A stretch of DNA of 64,000 bases from Todiramphus chloris collaris (lineage: Eukaryota > Chordata > Aves > Coraciiformes > Alcedinidae). The translations under genes and the position numbers were made by a program. The stretch is taken from NCBI GenBank assembly GCA_025345505.1, contig JANVCC010000017.1:190315-254314 (forward strand), written 5' to 3'. The notes beneath the pieces are model-generated. The model worked only from the letters and a program-made list of their open reading frames with translations. It ran no database searches and was not told where the DNA came from. Positions 35,806 through 50,148 of this stretch are shown piece after piece; position 1 is the stretch's first letter, and every line of letters begins with the position of its first letter.

Positions 35806-38800
35806 GGTGGCTGGAAACCTGCTGCATGGAAAAGGACCTGGGGGTGTTGGTCTACAACCAGCTGAACATGAGGCAGAAATGTGCCCATGTGGCCAAGAAA
35901 GTGGCCAATATTATTCCATCTTGTATCAGAAATACTGTGGCCAGAAGCACTAGTGACATGGTCATCCCCCTATACTCGGTGCTGGTGAGGCCACACCTCA
36001 AATACTATGTTCATTTTTGGGCCCCTCACTACAAGGCTACCATTGAGGTGCCTGTAGCATGGCCAGAGAAAGGCAACAAAGCTGGTGAAGAGTCTAGAAC
36101 AACACATATCTTATGATCAGCAGCTGAGGGAACTGGGGTTGTTTAGCTTGGAGAAAAGGAGGCTGAGGAAAGATCTTATCAGTATCTACAAATAACTGAA
36201 AGGAGGGTGTAGTGAGGGGAGTGTTGGTATCTTCTCCCAAGTAACAAGTGATAGGACATGAAGAAATGGCCTCAAGTTGTGTCAGGGCAGGTCTAAATTG
36301 GATATTAGGAAGATTTTCTTCACAGAAAGGGTTGTCAAGCACTAGAACAGGCTGTCCAGTGAAATGGATGAGTTACCATCTCTAGAGGTATTTCAAAGAC
36401 ATATAGATGTGGTGATGAGGGACAAGGTTTAGTGGTGACATGGCAGAGCTGGGTTAACAGCTGGACTTGGTGGTCTTAAAAGTCTCTTCCGACAAAAAAG
36501 ATTCTATGATTAGGACAAGGTATCGTTCCAAAAACTGAAGGTGTGTAGGGAAAGTCATGGAAAATGGTAACAAATTAAGATTTGCTGGGTACCACTCAGA
36601 GATATATTTAAAAATACATATTTAATAACATACCTTCAAGGGGGAACTACCTGAACAGATATGGTAGAAAGAATGAAGACATATGTCTGTTTAAAAGAGT
36701 TTTCCTCATTTCTAATGTGCCCTAACACCCTACAGATGTTATCAGAATTAACACATTGAAAAATTGCATCTGTATTTGCTTTGCTAAGCACAGAAGATCG
36801 ATTAGTACAACAGTTTTATAGTAGAATGTGTATTTTATTGTTCACTGTCTAGTCCTTTATTAACTAATAGGAAAAAAAGCAGAACCTCACACAAAACTTC
36901 TCTACCTGAATCCACAAGCTGATCAACAAACCCCTGCAATGGAAGAAAGCTTAGAGGACTGGGGCACGAGCAATGTGCTCATGAAGCTCTGAAGGGAATC
37001 TAGGGAGTGGCCACAGCTGTTGTAAAGGAACCTGAACTCATCTCAATGCCAAGGGGACCAGAGGGTTGCCTTTGCTGTACTGGTTGAGTGGGTCAACAGG
37101 TTGTGCACATGGCCTTCCCTAAAATAATCAATAGAAAGTATTATCTTTCTTAGGTAGTCAGTCCACAACGAGGGAAGTATACATGCAGCTCAGCTCAACA
37201 TAGAGCATAAAATCAAATGACCAACAAAATGAATTTTGAAGACAGCAATGGGCTTGAGCTGGCTTCGAGCCATGTGTGCCTCCCAGGAAATCGGGGACAT
37301 GCAAGCATCATGATGGTAAGTATATAGAGACCGGTAATGGGAATCACATTTGTATCGTGATGCAGATGTATTGTAATTGCTGTATTATGCTTGTGTTGTG
37401 ATTTCAGTACATTGTTGTATCGCTCTGATAAATCAAAATCCTATGTAACATCAAATGCATTCAAGTAAGTAACTTTGGTTTTAAAACAATAAACCCTTTT
37501 TGTATAGGATATCTAAAAGGACCCATTCAGAGAGTATTGGACACTTGACAACCCTGCAAAGGTATATGCCTTGAGGAAGATTAGAAAGTGGTCCTTCAGA
37601 GTAAACAAGCAAATTATCAATTGTTCCCTGTTTCTTGAAATTTCTTGAAAGCACAAGAGGAAGCAGATCAAACAAATTATCCTTTTTCTGGAACAATACA
37701 CTGTCAGAAGGGAAGAAAGCTGACACAGAGAAGACTCAGGTACAGTAAAGTGCACAAAGGCATACGAAATTTCACCAGCATCTGGAAGTAAGTTATACAG
37801 ATGAGTATATTCAGATGATTGCAGCTTCCAGATTCACAAAGTATGAGCCCTTAGTTATATTAAACAGAGAAAGTTAAAAATCTGAACTGTACCTGGTTCA
37901 CATAACACTAGATTCTGCTCTAATCTGTAGGTAAGTGGAAAAAATTACCAACATGCTATCCAAAATAGTTGAATATTTTACACTTTAATCAAAGCAGACA
38001 TACTAACTGAAAAAAAGAAAGATGCTGTACTAACTTGTAAGAATGTATTCTTTATATATAATCAAATTCTAATATCTTAATATGATATAGGCATCCTTCT
38101 GCCAGCTTGAAGTTATAATTTGTGATGAAATATTTTCTTTAATCTTAGAAGACATGTAACCTGAAGGAAAAAAAAAAAACCCTAAAAAAACCCCCTACAA
38201 AACACAAAATGCATTTCATAGTACCCCACAGACTAATGCCACCATTTTTGCCAGTGTCATAAAAATGTTTTCTGATCATTTCTAATTTTTCTTGAAAGTT
38301 TTTGACATATTCTTGTAATGCCACAGGCTAAGTCTTTGATCTTCATAAAAACTTTTAAATCCATATTAACTAGTTAACACAAACCAAATCCTTTTCAACA
38401 AAAAGCACTAATTTTCACCATTTTAAGACAGCCAGGTTTTAGTATGATTTTAAGGTTATAAATAGCAAGTATTATTATTTCATAAGTTACACAACATTAA
38501 TATTTATTTACATGACTACTACTACAATTGCCAGTTATAAGTTATAGGCAAATTGTCCTTTTCCTATTACATCCCAAACTGAAATCCCAAATCAATCCTA
38601 TCTAATATTTCTACTACTAATTTGATTCAAGATTTATTGACAAGCACAAAAATATGACCAACAGAGGGTATTTTTCAGAATGAAATACAATTAGTGAAAA
38701 GAAAAAGGTATACATTGTTATTTAAATTACCACCAGTCTGCAGATCTTGATGGACAAATTGTTGCTTTGCCTTGCCTTCTCAGCTAGTACCTCCACAAAG

Positions 38801-41800
38801 TTTTGGGTTTTTTTTCCTTAAAGAACAGCATTTGACAAACATAACAAAACTAGAAACGAATGATGTTAACAATGAGGTTACAGAGCTCAAATGAAACAAC
38901 TTATTTGGTAAAACTTGACATAGAAGGTCCTTCTAACAACCAATCCCAGTGTGACAGATATACAGTAGGATGACTGGCCCCAAACATTTAATCTTCATTT
39001 TTATGTACTACACAAGCCTTTCTGTTTCTCAGGCTACTAAATCTAACCTGGAAATTAAAGTCTGAAAACCTAGTTATGAAAATAAAGTTTAATTTCTGTT
39101 TGACTTCAAGATAGTAATCTTCATCAACTGGACCTAGAGATTAGATAAGATGCTTAGTTGCTTTTGTATGGATCCCTACACAGTCCAAAGCTTAGCATTG
39201 GTCTCATCACAAACAATGTCTTATGTTCAGTGTGGTTTCCACTGGTCTATTTTATAAGTATCAGAACTTAATTCCTGAGATTGGACATACCAGGAAAAAA
39301 AAAAAAAAAGTAGAAAATGGCAGCAACAAATTTTAGACATCAAATGTCTTAAGTTAAAACATGTTTGTTATCTATTTATTATTAATGCTCCTTTCCTGTG
39401 ACTACTAATTAATATTCATATAAACAGTTGTTTCACTCCTGTATTCACATCTTGGTATTTTGTCTTTAAAAGCACAAAAGGGTATATAGTGTTTTATCAT
39501 TGTGCTGTAAATATAATCCTGTGCCCTGAAATTAAAATACTGATCATGTATGTTATTTTTCCTACCTTCAGCATCTTTGCGGATTTTTTTTTTTGCTACA
39601 CAGTCATGAAGGGAAATTAGAGAACTCAAAGAAATAACAACAGGAATTTTGTTTACTTTAACCTCCTGCATGAAGGATTATATTATTAACTATGTGCATT
39701 ATTATTACCTATTCTATTGTTGAATATTAGCTCAAGAAAACAGATCATTCTTACTTTAAAAATCATGACAAATGTTTTTGTTTATTAAAGTAAGATTCTA
39801 TTCCCCTTTTCAATGCACACTATTAAATTATTTAGGCAGATCATATAGTGACAAATGTTGCTAATAAAACAACAGAAGAGGGGGACATCTACTTCAGAAT
39901 AAATGGTACCTTAAACTAGGAAATTGTTCCTTTCGTACAATACTCATTCTCAGTAAGTCTCACAAGCATATTGCCCTTTTACAGAAAAAACTGCTCGAGA
40001 CAGCAGCTACTTAAACAGAAGTGAGAATACTAGTACACATGGTATTTGAGGCTGCTCTTCCTTCAGACTTTTCAAAATGCCCACACATCTCTGGGAATAC
40101 CCTGTCCCAGAAAGGCGAGCGCAAGTTATTGCAAGGCACACTTCACCCCACTCCCTTGTGCCAGCACTAGTACTCCTACAACCACATGAGTCAAAAAACT
40201 TCTTCTCCTGGTTAGTTTTCAGACAGATTTAATAAAAGACTAATTTTCAGCTGGGAAATTCATTCCCATTTGCTAACTCTACTCAGCACACAGCAATGAG
40301 AAGAGCACTTCCAGCACAAAGGAAGGGGTGGGACTGTTGCTTTCAACAGCAGCCCACATTTCTGTCTGTCTAAAGTGACTGTGGTGCTGCAGCACTCCAC
40401 AGCTCTCAAGGTAGATTAAATGCACTTTTGTATTCAGGGGGAATAACAAACTGCTGTTTCCCCACTGAGATCAGTGCCTGACTAAACGAGCATTCTTCTC
40501 TGCCACCCGTTACAAAGCAAATAGGTAATTTTGAAGGTTTACACTAATCTGACTGATTTCACAGTGGAAAAGGAGAGGACTGTTACAGCTGGAGCTGATC
40601 ACAGCTGAGAGGCTGCACCAAGAAGAGGGTTCAATGCTTGTCACCTTCCCAGGCAAGATGCCTGCCCCAGGCAGGTTAAAAGGAAGTTTGCCGAGGCATT
40701 GCATCCAGCTGGGGCCTGTGAGAAGGGAAACACATCAATAGTTTAGGGGGGGCTTTTTTCTTCTTTCAAATATAGTATAAGGAATAGATATCTATAAAGG
40801 AGATAAACTGTTGCTATTCCATGAATGGATTCTGTGTAGGTTAGTTTCCCACTGGCAAAAGAGGTTTTCCATCCTGCTGCTGTGATGAATTTGAGAAATT
40901 CTTAATATTCATTAATACAGTTCTGACTGTGAATTTGTACTACTAGTTAAGATTTAGCAGTGATCTAGAAGAGCCAAAAGGGTACAGACTTACAGCACTC
41001 CAAATGCTAGCATTAAGGTATATTCTATGGTTACTGCTTCCTATGGAGCACATTTCTATCATGTGGAGTAAGGTGTCAAGTTTTTCCAAGAGGACAGTAG
41101 GGAACTAGCAGTGCCTGCAATGGGATACAGGCAACCATTTTTTAAATTGGAGTTAAGTGTCTGAGAGAGTGTAGCATCAATACAGAACTAAAGTGATACA
41201 CATTTGTATCTGTCATAAGTTATTAATAAGATAAGTGGTATAGAGTCTCTCCTGGGGGAAAGCTAGGAAAAAGTATTCTCTCAGGCTTTTGCTTCTGCAG
41301 GCAGAGTACAATCTACCTTCAGGAAAGACATGGAGTTTACTGTTTGTTTCACATTTGGAAAAGTAGTATCAGCACAGTTAAAATTTTCTCTTGAGGATGA
41401 GCTCAGCTGGAAGGTTGCCAGTGTCACTAGAGCCTCAAAAACTGTGTGTGCTACAGATAAGTTCTCACACAAATGTGTAATTTATCTGCTGGCTGTTTAA
41501 ATTACAGTAAAAAATTTCACATAATCTTACACATGGGCCTACTGAGATGCTAGTAATCTTCAATATCCATATGATCTGTTAAAACAGTTATACATGGCAT
41601 CTTAAATTCCTTTAGTTCTTTCTACAGCTATCTTCTCTGACTATGGCTTACTTCTGCTTTGAAGAGAAAAAACTTCATGGTTCTTTCAATGTTTTGTTTA
41701 ATTTTATCAGGGTATAACCTTTCCTTCAAGCTAGAAAATACAAGATCCTTACCTAAATTGCTTCTCTTAAACTTACCAGTCAGAAAGGAATCTTTCTCTG

Positions 41801-44800
41801 CCCTCTACATCATTTTTTACCTAACCTTAGGAAAACTGTATAACTAGAATAATCTCCTTTCAGATGTTGTTGTGAAATATTCCCTTGTACTGTGGCCTTT
41901 ATTCCACTTATTCCCATGCCTATTCCTTCTTTTTAAAAAAAGTGTCCATTCACACAGTGATCAACTCTGTTTTAGCTGCTGCCATGGAAGATCAGCATCT
42001 TCCATGTTTTGTACTCTGTGTATGTTATGGACACATATTCTGACATATACCAGGATATTTTCTCCTTCTCTACACCTTCTGTCCCTATCTTGAGTAAAAT
42101 GCCCAACATACCATTAAGCACAATCCAAACCTTTTTACTTCATCAACCTCTATACTCCATCTCTGTATGAGAGAAAAATCAATAAAAATCATCATTATCA
42201 CATATGAGGGTATATGTAACAGATGGTAGCAGTGCTTTTTTGCTACTGTAAAGCTTACTCTGCATATAATATGTACTACTTTAAAACACAAGACAAGCTG
42301 GGCAGCAGGGAAGTCTTCCTGCATGGTGCTGGCTACAGCACTGTGTATTCACTCTGTGGAGAAAAAGCAGACTGTCCATTCCCCAGAGGATCTCAGCATG
42401 CTCTGTAGGGAGAAACCAGGGCACAGAGCAGGGCAGGTAGAGACAACCTACCCTGAAGCCAGCCAGAAGACTGTGAACTGTGAGCCTTTGAGTGCAGTAG
42501 GGATGTGCTATCAGCAGTATGCAGGTTTCTTTTCAGCCTGAAGATGATGGAGGGAAGGAAGGCTTCCTAAGAACCCAGAGGGATGTTTTAGAGTTAATTA
42601 AACTGAGAAGATGCTGAAAGTCATAGGACTCACAGGGAAGGATGCAGAAAAGGACCACTACATAATCATGTAGTAACCAAAGAGTAATTTTTGGTTTAGA
42701 TACTCTTGTTTCATCTGTCTTAGAAGATGTGAATTTTCTCTCTCTTAATAGCCACCTTATTCTATCTTATTATTTTGTTCTTTAATATACTTAGCTTTAA
42801 AGACTGGGAGCCGTTTGATGTCTTTTGTTATGCTCACTTCAAAGGAAACGGTAGGGGCTGTTCCACTACAAGGCTCTGGGCAACTCAAGGTCCTATCACA
42901 GGGGGAGAAAGAAGCATCTAGGCAGATGTTAATGCTGGATGCATTTTTGATGCAGCAGAGCTAATAGGTTCAGTCCTCTAGCTGGAGAAAGCCAGAAAGG
43001 ATGAGTAAAAAGAAAAGCTAATCCCATCCCTTGTAAATTGGAGCATAAGTACGGTAGTTGCGTGAATAAAAAGGATGTGAAATACCAAGTAACAGTAATG
43101 GTACAACAGCTCTATTCAAGCTATTAAAAGGAGGATTTCTTTTCTGTTCAGTCATTTACTCGTAACTTTTATATGGGCGCCATAAGTAGCAACTTTGGAA
43201 GAGTCATTCAAATAATAGTGAAAAATACCTTCTAAGTGAGACATGCATAAGCAAAATATTGCAAGATTTGTCTTGATATACTTATGCCAGACAGATGCAA
43301 GAAGCATAACAACTGATTTTCTCTAAGTTGATGGATAAAGTAGGACTTGAGAAATCCCATCTTCTCAATCCTCTAACAGTCCTGTGAATTAACAGTTGTG
43401 AATTAACAACTGCTTGACTTTAACAGTTTACCAAAGCACCAAGACCTTTCTCTCTTTAAGTCATAATACATTTTCAGACCACCTGTTTCCAGGAATACCT
43501 TCCCCATACATAAAGCTAACTTTGCCCTGCCTTCAGAGCTAGTTATCTACCTTCCTTTGGTTTCTTGGATTGTCTCCTTCCTTTTTCCCCTCTGAGATAG
43601 TGGACATCAAGAAACAAAGGGTTTTCATCTTCTTTTTTTTGGGACTATATGTGTATTTCTTTCCCATTGGCCTCCATTCTACACCAATAAACACAATCTA
43701 AAATTGTTATTTCATTTATGTCTGTTTTCCATCCTTCATCCTCTTACCACACTGACAATTCAGGACTCTATCCTACTTCTTCATTCACGATGCATGTTCT
43801 TTCACCCGTTTTTCCTCAAGTTTTCCCATCTGTTCTCTTTTATAAGTACATCTTCCTTGAGATTGGAAACAAAAAGCAGGCATGGAAGCACCTTTGAGGA
43901 ATGAAGAGGGCATACCTACATTCAGCTACAGTCTTCATGCTACATTGTGCACACAGACATGTTTTTTTTTACCAAACCCTTTCTAAATTTTCCAGTTGTA
44001 CAAAATTGTATCCATCTTATCAAAATCTTCTAGATGGGGTTCCCTGTGTCCCAGCCCTTTAAATATCTGATTGCTTCTCCATGGCTTTCTCATTTTCTTT
44101 GCCTGACTACATCACAGTATTACAGGAAAATGCTGTATAATGGGTGATAGAGGTTTCAAATAAAAACATGCAAATTATCCACAATTTGTCTAAATATGCT
44201 TATGCAGGCCAGATGCAATCTGCAGCTGCAGCACAACCCTGTTTGTATTCTTCATGAGTAGAGTTTACAGTCAAAAAGTTCAGCAATATTCTCAAAATGT
44301 AACACAGGCCTCACTATGTCCTCATCAACAATCCCTTCACAGCCTACATAGCTCTCTTGTGTAGAAATTTTAAATGAAATACAAATGTTCTGTTTCACAG
44401 ATCAGTGTGCTCTGAGTCAATATGAAACTAAGCATGCTTTATTTAGCAGCTATTTACACATATAGTTTAAACAACAATAAAAAGGTCTCTGGAAGATAAT
44501 TTTAAGAAGCTGTTCCTGTCCACATGGTATTTTCCACACTACACAATTAGCAACTATAATGCTCCTGTAGAAAAAAGTGCTGCCTCTCTTGGAAGCACCA
44601 AGATAACACAAGTCAGCTTAGAAAAGCAACATATTGCCCTGGTGATCTGTTAAACATATATTTAGCTCCACAGTGATAACACTCATCTTTCCAAGATGAA
44701 ATATGGGATCCCTTCCATCTAGGTCATCCTCAGGAACGGCACTCTCAGAAGATCAATCCTTAATTCACCACTGACCAGCTACCTGAAGAGCAGAACATTA

Positions 44801-47472
44801 TTCAGTCCTCCATATCTTTCAGTCCAATGTGATGCCATTCTGACCTCAACCTCCTGGAGTTTCAGGCAGTTCTTTTAATATAATTTCTTTTCACAGATTT
44901 TCCTTATAGGCTGTAGTAAATTTTGCATTTCCTTCTAGTCTCACTCTGCCATCCACAAGCTTCCTTAAAACTGATTTTGCTGTGGTCTGCTTCATTAAAT
45001 ATATATAATTTTAAGAATTAGTATCCCTTGTTTCTTCTTGAGTCACACCACTCACTCACTGCTGTTTGTATACATACTTAACTTCAACTGAAGTGATTTA
45101 AAATAGGTAGGAGGATGTTTAGCATGCTTGCATCAGGCAATGGAATAGTTCACATTTCATTTAAATGTCTCATCGTGATATAGTAAGGTAGCATTACAAA
45201 ACCCAACCAAATAAGAACTGCTGCACCTAATTTTCCTTAATTAATAATTTTCATTGTATGTGTAAGAAAATATATCAGGAAGTAAACCTTTGTACTGCAG
45301 TTGAAAAGAAAGGTCTCTGCAAACAGTGGTTGAGTACGCTCTGACAAGATCAATAGCTTTAAGTAACTGTGTGATATTCAATTGAAAAAAAGATATACTG
45401 AATACAAGATCAAAAAACCCCAAGGGATTTGATTCCTCCTATAGTCTAAATATGCAAAGAAATTCTAGACACCATTTTGCTGATCAGGGCATTTTTTTTT
45501 CCTATTTTGCAACATCAGATGGAATAAAACTGTAAAGTAAAGCACATAACACTTAATTACAATTTCCTAACTTTGAAGATGCTTAAGAAGTAAAAATCGA
45601 AGTAACTATTTAATAAATTAAATCATGAGATCAGTACTTTAGACCTTTTTCCTGACAAAATAAAATCAATTAGATGCTTAGAAAATGTTGAAATATACCT
45701 TTTTTTTTTCCTGACAAAGTATAATTTCTTAAAAGATATGAACAAGACTGGTAGATATGTTTCATTTGAAGTCTTGAATGAAAAGCCTCATTAAAATCTT
45801 AAAGAATCTGCTCCTGATGATCAGACACTATAATCTATAAATGAATTCCTATTAAAAAACAAAACAAAACAAAAAGTTAGAAAAAGATACAATTTTGTTT
45901 CTATAGAAAGATTACTTACAGTGTCATGTGTACCATCTTTGACAGCTTATTTCTACACTACAGCAAGGAAGCAGGAGCCTAAGATGAACATAATCTTTTT
46001 AAAAGGAACAATTGAAAGGGCCAGTAGAGTACCCATTGCATACTATGGAGGCACATTTGACTGCACTTCTATACTGGTTAAACCATAAAGACAAAACACA
46101 CATTTGGATGAACCCACTTTCAATTCTGACATTCACTTAATATTAAAGTGTAATGCCATATATAATATGATGCACATGGGGAGCAGGAAGCCAGGGAACA
46201 CTTGTTAAAGCAACACTACATAACACATTGAAATAAAAAAGGGTTTAGGCAGTATACACATTAAGGCCAATTCTAGTATGGTCTCTTTATTAAAACTGGG
46301 TCATTGTCAAAAAACTGCTGATGTTAGGATTTGTTGTCATGAATAATAAGAGCATCACTGCCAGAATGTGCAAGTCATAATAGACTAGGCACACAGAAGA
46401 TCTTATGAATGATGGTAACATTTGAAGCTCACTGTAATGTTACTAGATATGCCCTCTAACTTATGCTATATTTAGCATCAGTTAAATTTCCTTGGCATCA
46501 AATCCACTGGTTCTCATAAAACTAGAAAGCAGAGGTGTTTTAAGTTCAACAGGGTATGCAACTACTGAGATTCATCAGCTCTTCTGATTTCCTGTAAGGT
46601 GCTAGGGTGAACAAATGATCTCAAATATAGTGAAAAGTCTGTATGACCATTAGGTGAATTTCTTCATGAAACTCACGGTATTAAATTGAGCATTTAATAT
46701 ATATCTAAGAAAAAACATCAGTGGAATCAAGTTCATTACTTTCATGAAAAAAAAAACAAAACATATTTACAGGTTAAAAAAAAAAATAAAATTAGTGAGT
46801 AGTTGCCTATAAGGATTATGCTTGTTACAAACATATATATTAAAAAGTGAAAGGGGGGAGAACTTATCGAGTTTCACTAATATTAAAGCTGTAAGTAAAA
46901 ATATATACATTTAAAAGTTCTATCTATAAATATAATTTGTCAGAAGTATGTCTCATAAATATGAAATTACTTCAATTTATATTAAGCTTTTGTCCTCTAA
47001 TTTCTTTTGTTCCCTCACAAAAACTCCAAGATCTTTTAGTCTCCATAAAGTAAACAAAGCAAGGGGCAGACTGCAGTTTCCCAGATAACATTGTAAGAGG
47101 AAACAATCAAGGAAAAGCATCTGTCTGCTACTTCAGCTTTGTATCTGTCCTGTAACTGTCAAGAATGGTGCTCCAGGTCAAGAGAAACCTCTATGGACCT
47201 CAGATCTGCTTCCTACCTTTTCTCACCTTGCCTCTTTCATCACATTGTTAATAGCCAACGGAATTTGTATCTCTGAACTACAATTCCCACATAATTTAAA
47301 TTATCAGCAATATTTTATCTGCAGGCTGATTGTGATCATAAATGTAATAAGGCATTGCACATATTAACACATCACTCATCTTGGCCACTTTACTAACATT
47401 CCAGAGAAAAATGTTTAACAATGTAATCTATGACTCTTACTGCTAAGATTTGGAAAATAGCTTCTTTCTGTT

Positions 47473-47545
47473 AAAAAAAAAAAACCAAAAAGGGGAAAAA
47501 AAACCAAAAAAAACCACCAAGCACAAAACAAACAAAAAATACCCC
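47473..47545. repeat. A/C-rich low-complexity tract
   Basis: Runs of A with CC and GGGG interruptions, then CAAAACAAAC units. It is the same compositional class as 23741-23924. Confidence 0.7.
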
Positions 47546-48977
47546 TATCATATCATACAAAGTCTAAAAAGGATGAAATAAGGTAAAATTACTTTGCATA
47601 TGGAATTTCTGATCAGTTTTTATCTTCTTCCATTCCACAGAAGAGAAAGTCAAAAGTCTCCAAACAGAATGTCTATACTTCTTTTGGCAGGGTCAAGGAC
47701 ACTAAAAGATTACATTTAGTTGTTTAAGGATTTTTAATGAGTTTTATGGGTAGTTACATTGCTACTATTAACCAGACCAAGGTATGTCTGTGCTGCACTA
47801 TAACAACAACTTTTACTGCAACACAGGTAGGAAAAGGCCTTGGCCTCTTGTCTGAATGATTTTGTCAAGACAGAAGGGAAATTCTTGTGGTTTCTGTAGA
47901 ACAGAAAGTTTTAAAGGTTGGTCAAATGAGAAAGGAGAAATATAAAGCAAATGAGCAATCTAATAAAATGAAAAGCTGAAAAGAAAAATAGGCATTGATA
48001 TATAAGAATTACAGAGATTTAATGAGTTATTCAAAACAAGCAAAATCTGTGAGGCAAAGAACTGGAGGTAGCACAACCTATGTGATACTACTAACTACAA
48101 TTGTATTACTAACAATGCCTTTCTGGCATCCAAACTTATGCCATCTATGTTCTTTTCTCCCCTTAGATGGGGAAAAAAAACCCACATTTCAAAAGGATTA
48201 TATATTCACAGTAATGTATACTACCATTTAAACACAATTGAAAAGTCTGATAACAACCATATACCTCTGTACAATTAGAGTTTTACCCAGAGATATACAG
48301 AGCTGCCATTTGTATGTATAAATAGGCTAATCTTGCATATGCATACCACTACTGCCATATAAAAATGCATGTTGCACTAAACAGCGAAAAAAAATGTGGT
48401 CTTAACCCATAAGATTTCTCAGAGTATGCCTAACACAAACTGATAGAATTGGGTTTTTTGAAAAAAGCAATTATGGCTACCATTTTATTTAAAAAAAACA
48501 GGGGCCTTCCTTATTATCTTATAGCCTAGAGATTAAGTTACATTCATTCAAGAAGTGAGAGACTGAGCTTGAACTCTCTCTTTTGCCAGAAGCAATGCAA
48601 ATCTACATTACTGGCTACAGAGAAGTTAGAATAAAAGCATTATTTTGCAAAAGGGATGATCGTTTACTAAACCACTCTAACTTGATCAAATTCATCACAT
48701 ACTCAGTGTCCATCAATGAAATTGCAATGGCATGCTTACCAGCGTACTTAACATAATGTGAATATGTTTTACTGCTTCTGAACAACATAATTTCTCATTC
48801 TGTTCTCACGCAGAGCTTTGAGTAAATAGTCAGCATTTTGGAAGACTAGGGTGAAAAATAAGAATCCATTGAAAAACATGTCAGGAAAACTCAATTACTC
48901 AATTTACTAATTTTACAGCTGTTATGCTGCCTGTAAGTATAGAAATGCAAAAAAGGGCATTCATCTGTCTTATGAAA

Positions 48978-49037
48978 CTTCTTTTTTTTTTTTTTTAAAT
49001 AAAAGGAAAAAAAAAGAAAAAAAAAAAAAAAAAGAAG
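48978..49037. repeat. Poly-T followed by poly-A, self-complementary
   Basis: CTTC plus about 15 T, a short 'aaataaaagg' centre, then A runs ending in AAAGAAGG. The arms can pair into a hairpin. Likely unstable and error-prone in assembly. Confidence 0.75.
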
Positions 49038-49446
49038 GAAAATAAACTAAGAAAGGGTGTCCAAGGCTGAATATATTTTTAGTAAGACATCGTTAATCTT
49101 CATTAAATATATGCCGGGGCTAGCAGAAATGTCTTAGCTGTTTTCTGATGAGCCAAGAATAAGAAGACATCTAGCCAGTCATTGCCAGTGGCCAGAACCA
49201 AAAACAGGGAGGATGATGAAGAGACAAGATTAAGCAGGAAAACAATGTGATGAAGTGGTCCTATGACTGTTTTGTGATCTTTTGTTAACAAAACAAAGAA
49301 ATAATACACAATATGATGTTAAACTCCACTAAAATCTGTGAAAAAAAGCAGTGTCTCACAAAGTCACTAAAATATCGATTGCTGCAAGATGAGGAGATAT
49401 ACCTGTGAAGTACCACTCCATATTAGGCTCATTTCTTCTACTTCTT

Positions 49447-49540
49447 GTTGGAACCTACTACTGGTTTACATCAGGTACAGAATGTTATGCTAGATAGATC
49501 TTTTGCCTGATCTACTACAGACTTTGTGTTCTTTCATAAT
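49447..49540 (+). mobile_element. Possible relic of an ancient CR1-type 3' end
   Basis: 'gctagatagatcttttgcctgatctactacagactttgtgttcttt' has the order and spacing of the old amniote CR1/L3-type 3' terminus (a 'ctagatggacctttggtctgatccag...ttcttatgttctt' pattern known from turtles and other sauropsids). It is heavily mutated. The call rests on recalled consensus only, without alignment. Confidence 0.5.
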
Positions 49541-49928
49541 AGCTTAGCTAATTTAGTTAAGAGAAGACATATATTGATTGGTTTGTCAGAAGTTGCATGA
49601 CAAACAATGAACTTTCCTTACTAGTGAAGCTCAGTGATGTAAGGGTTTTATGTGAGAAACATGAAGGTAGGTGTATACGTGTGAAATGAAACCAAATTGG
49701 TATTTATGACTTTTTTTTTTTTAATTACAGATATGAATGACATTTAGCAACAACTGAAAATTTAATCAGATATATAGTTCAGGTCAGATTATGGCCCACA
49801 GTGCTGAGATTTTGTGTCTCTAAGTAGCATGAGTAGAATAACATATTTATAAGAGCCACCTAATATAGACTCATTAATGATATCTAGGTTTTTTTCAGTC
49901 TTTCTTAAAGTTTTATAATGCTATGAGA

Positions 49929-49979
49929 GGGAAGGAAGGAAGGAAGGAAGGAAGGAAGGAAGGAAGGAAGGAAGGAAGA
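49929..49979. repeat. (GGAA)n microsatellite
   Basis: About 12-13 uninterrupted GGAA/GAAG units. Pure polypurine; GGAA is also the core binding site of ETS transcription factors, but no regulatory role is shown here. Confidence 0.95.
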
Positions 49980-50148
49980 TTTCAGTGACTTAAGGTTTGA
50001 ATTGTGGGTTTGTTTGTTTTGTTTTTCCTTGTAAATCATTAGAACTGATGAACTTTAAAAAAAACTGTGCCTAAAAGTGGTTCTAATCTTGTTACAACCT
50101 ATTATTGACAGGGAAGACAATCCTATAGTTGCTAAGCTAAAACTAATG

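Larger units (their letters stand above)
34270..36510 (+). mobile_element. Long CR1 LINE, broken by a nested LTR
   Basis: The longest CR1 in the window covers much of ORF2 in plus orientation. 'ggacattcttcaagaaggaaatctta' lies near 34340. The linker into the RT ('gatgaagaaaaggctgatgtactgaatgcc') is at 34480-34510. Reverse transcriptase segments follow: GPDGIPPRIL near 34693, KAVDVFYLDFIKTFDTISHSIL at about 35008-35064, and FADDTK at 35263-35280. After the LTR (35447-35799) the element resumes with 'ggtggctggaaacctgctgc' and continues to the 3' tail 'gtctcttccgacaaaaaagattctatgatt'. In-frame stops and frameshifts (for example after 35141 and at 35347) make it inactive. The endonuclease domain is missing or unrecognisable. 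Confidence 0.93.
36511..49446. other. Long non-coding stretch, mostly featureless
   Basis: No gene, LTR or CR1 is recognised across almost 13 kb. GC-richer patches occur at 36890-37330 (see findings), about 40030-40730 and about 42290-42560. Each lacks a supported frame plus splice sites. An A/C tract is at 47473-47545 and a T/A inverted homopolymer at 48978-49037. Elsewhere there are only short AT-driven frames. If the minus-strand promoter at 53.8 kb is real, this could be intron. Confidence 0.5.

Noticed and set aside
40030-40730. GC-richer patch considered as a promoter or exon
   Set aside because: Only a few scattered CpGs, no TATA/CCAAT arrangement and no frame bounded by splice sites.
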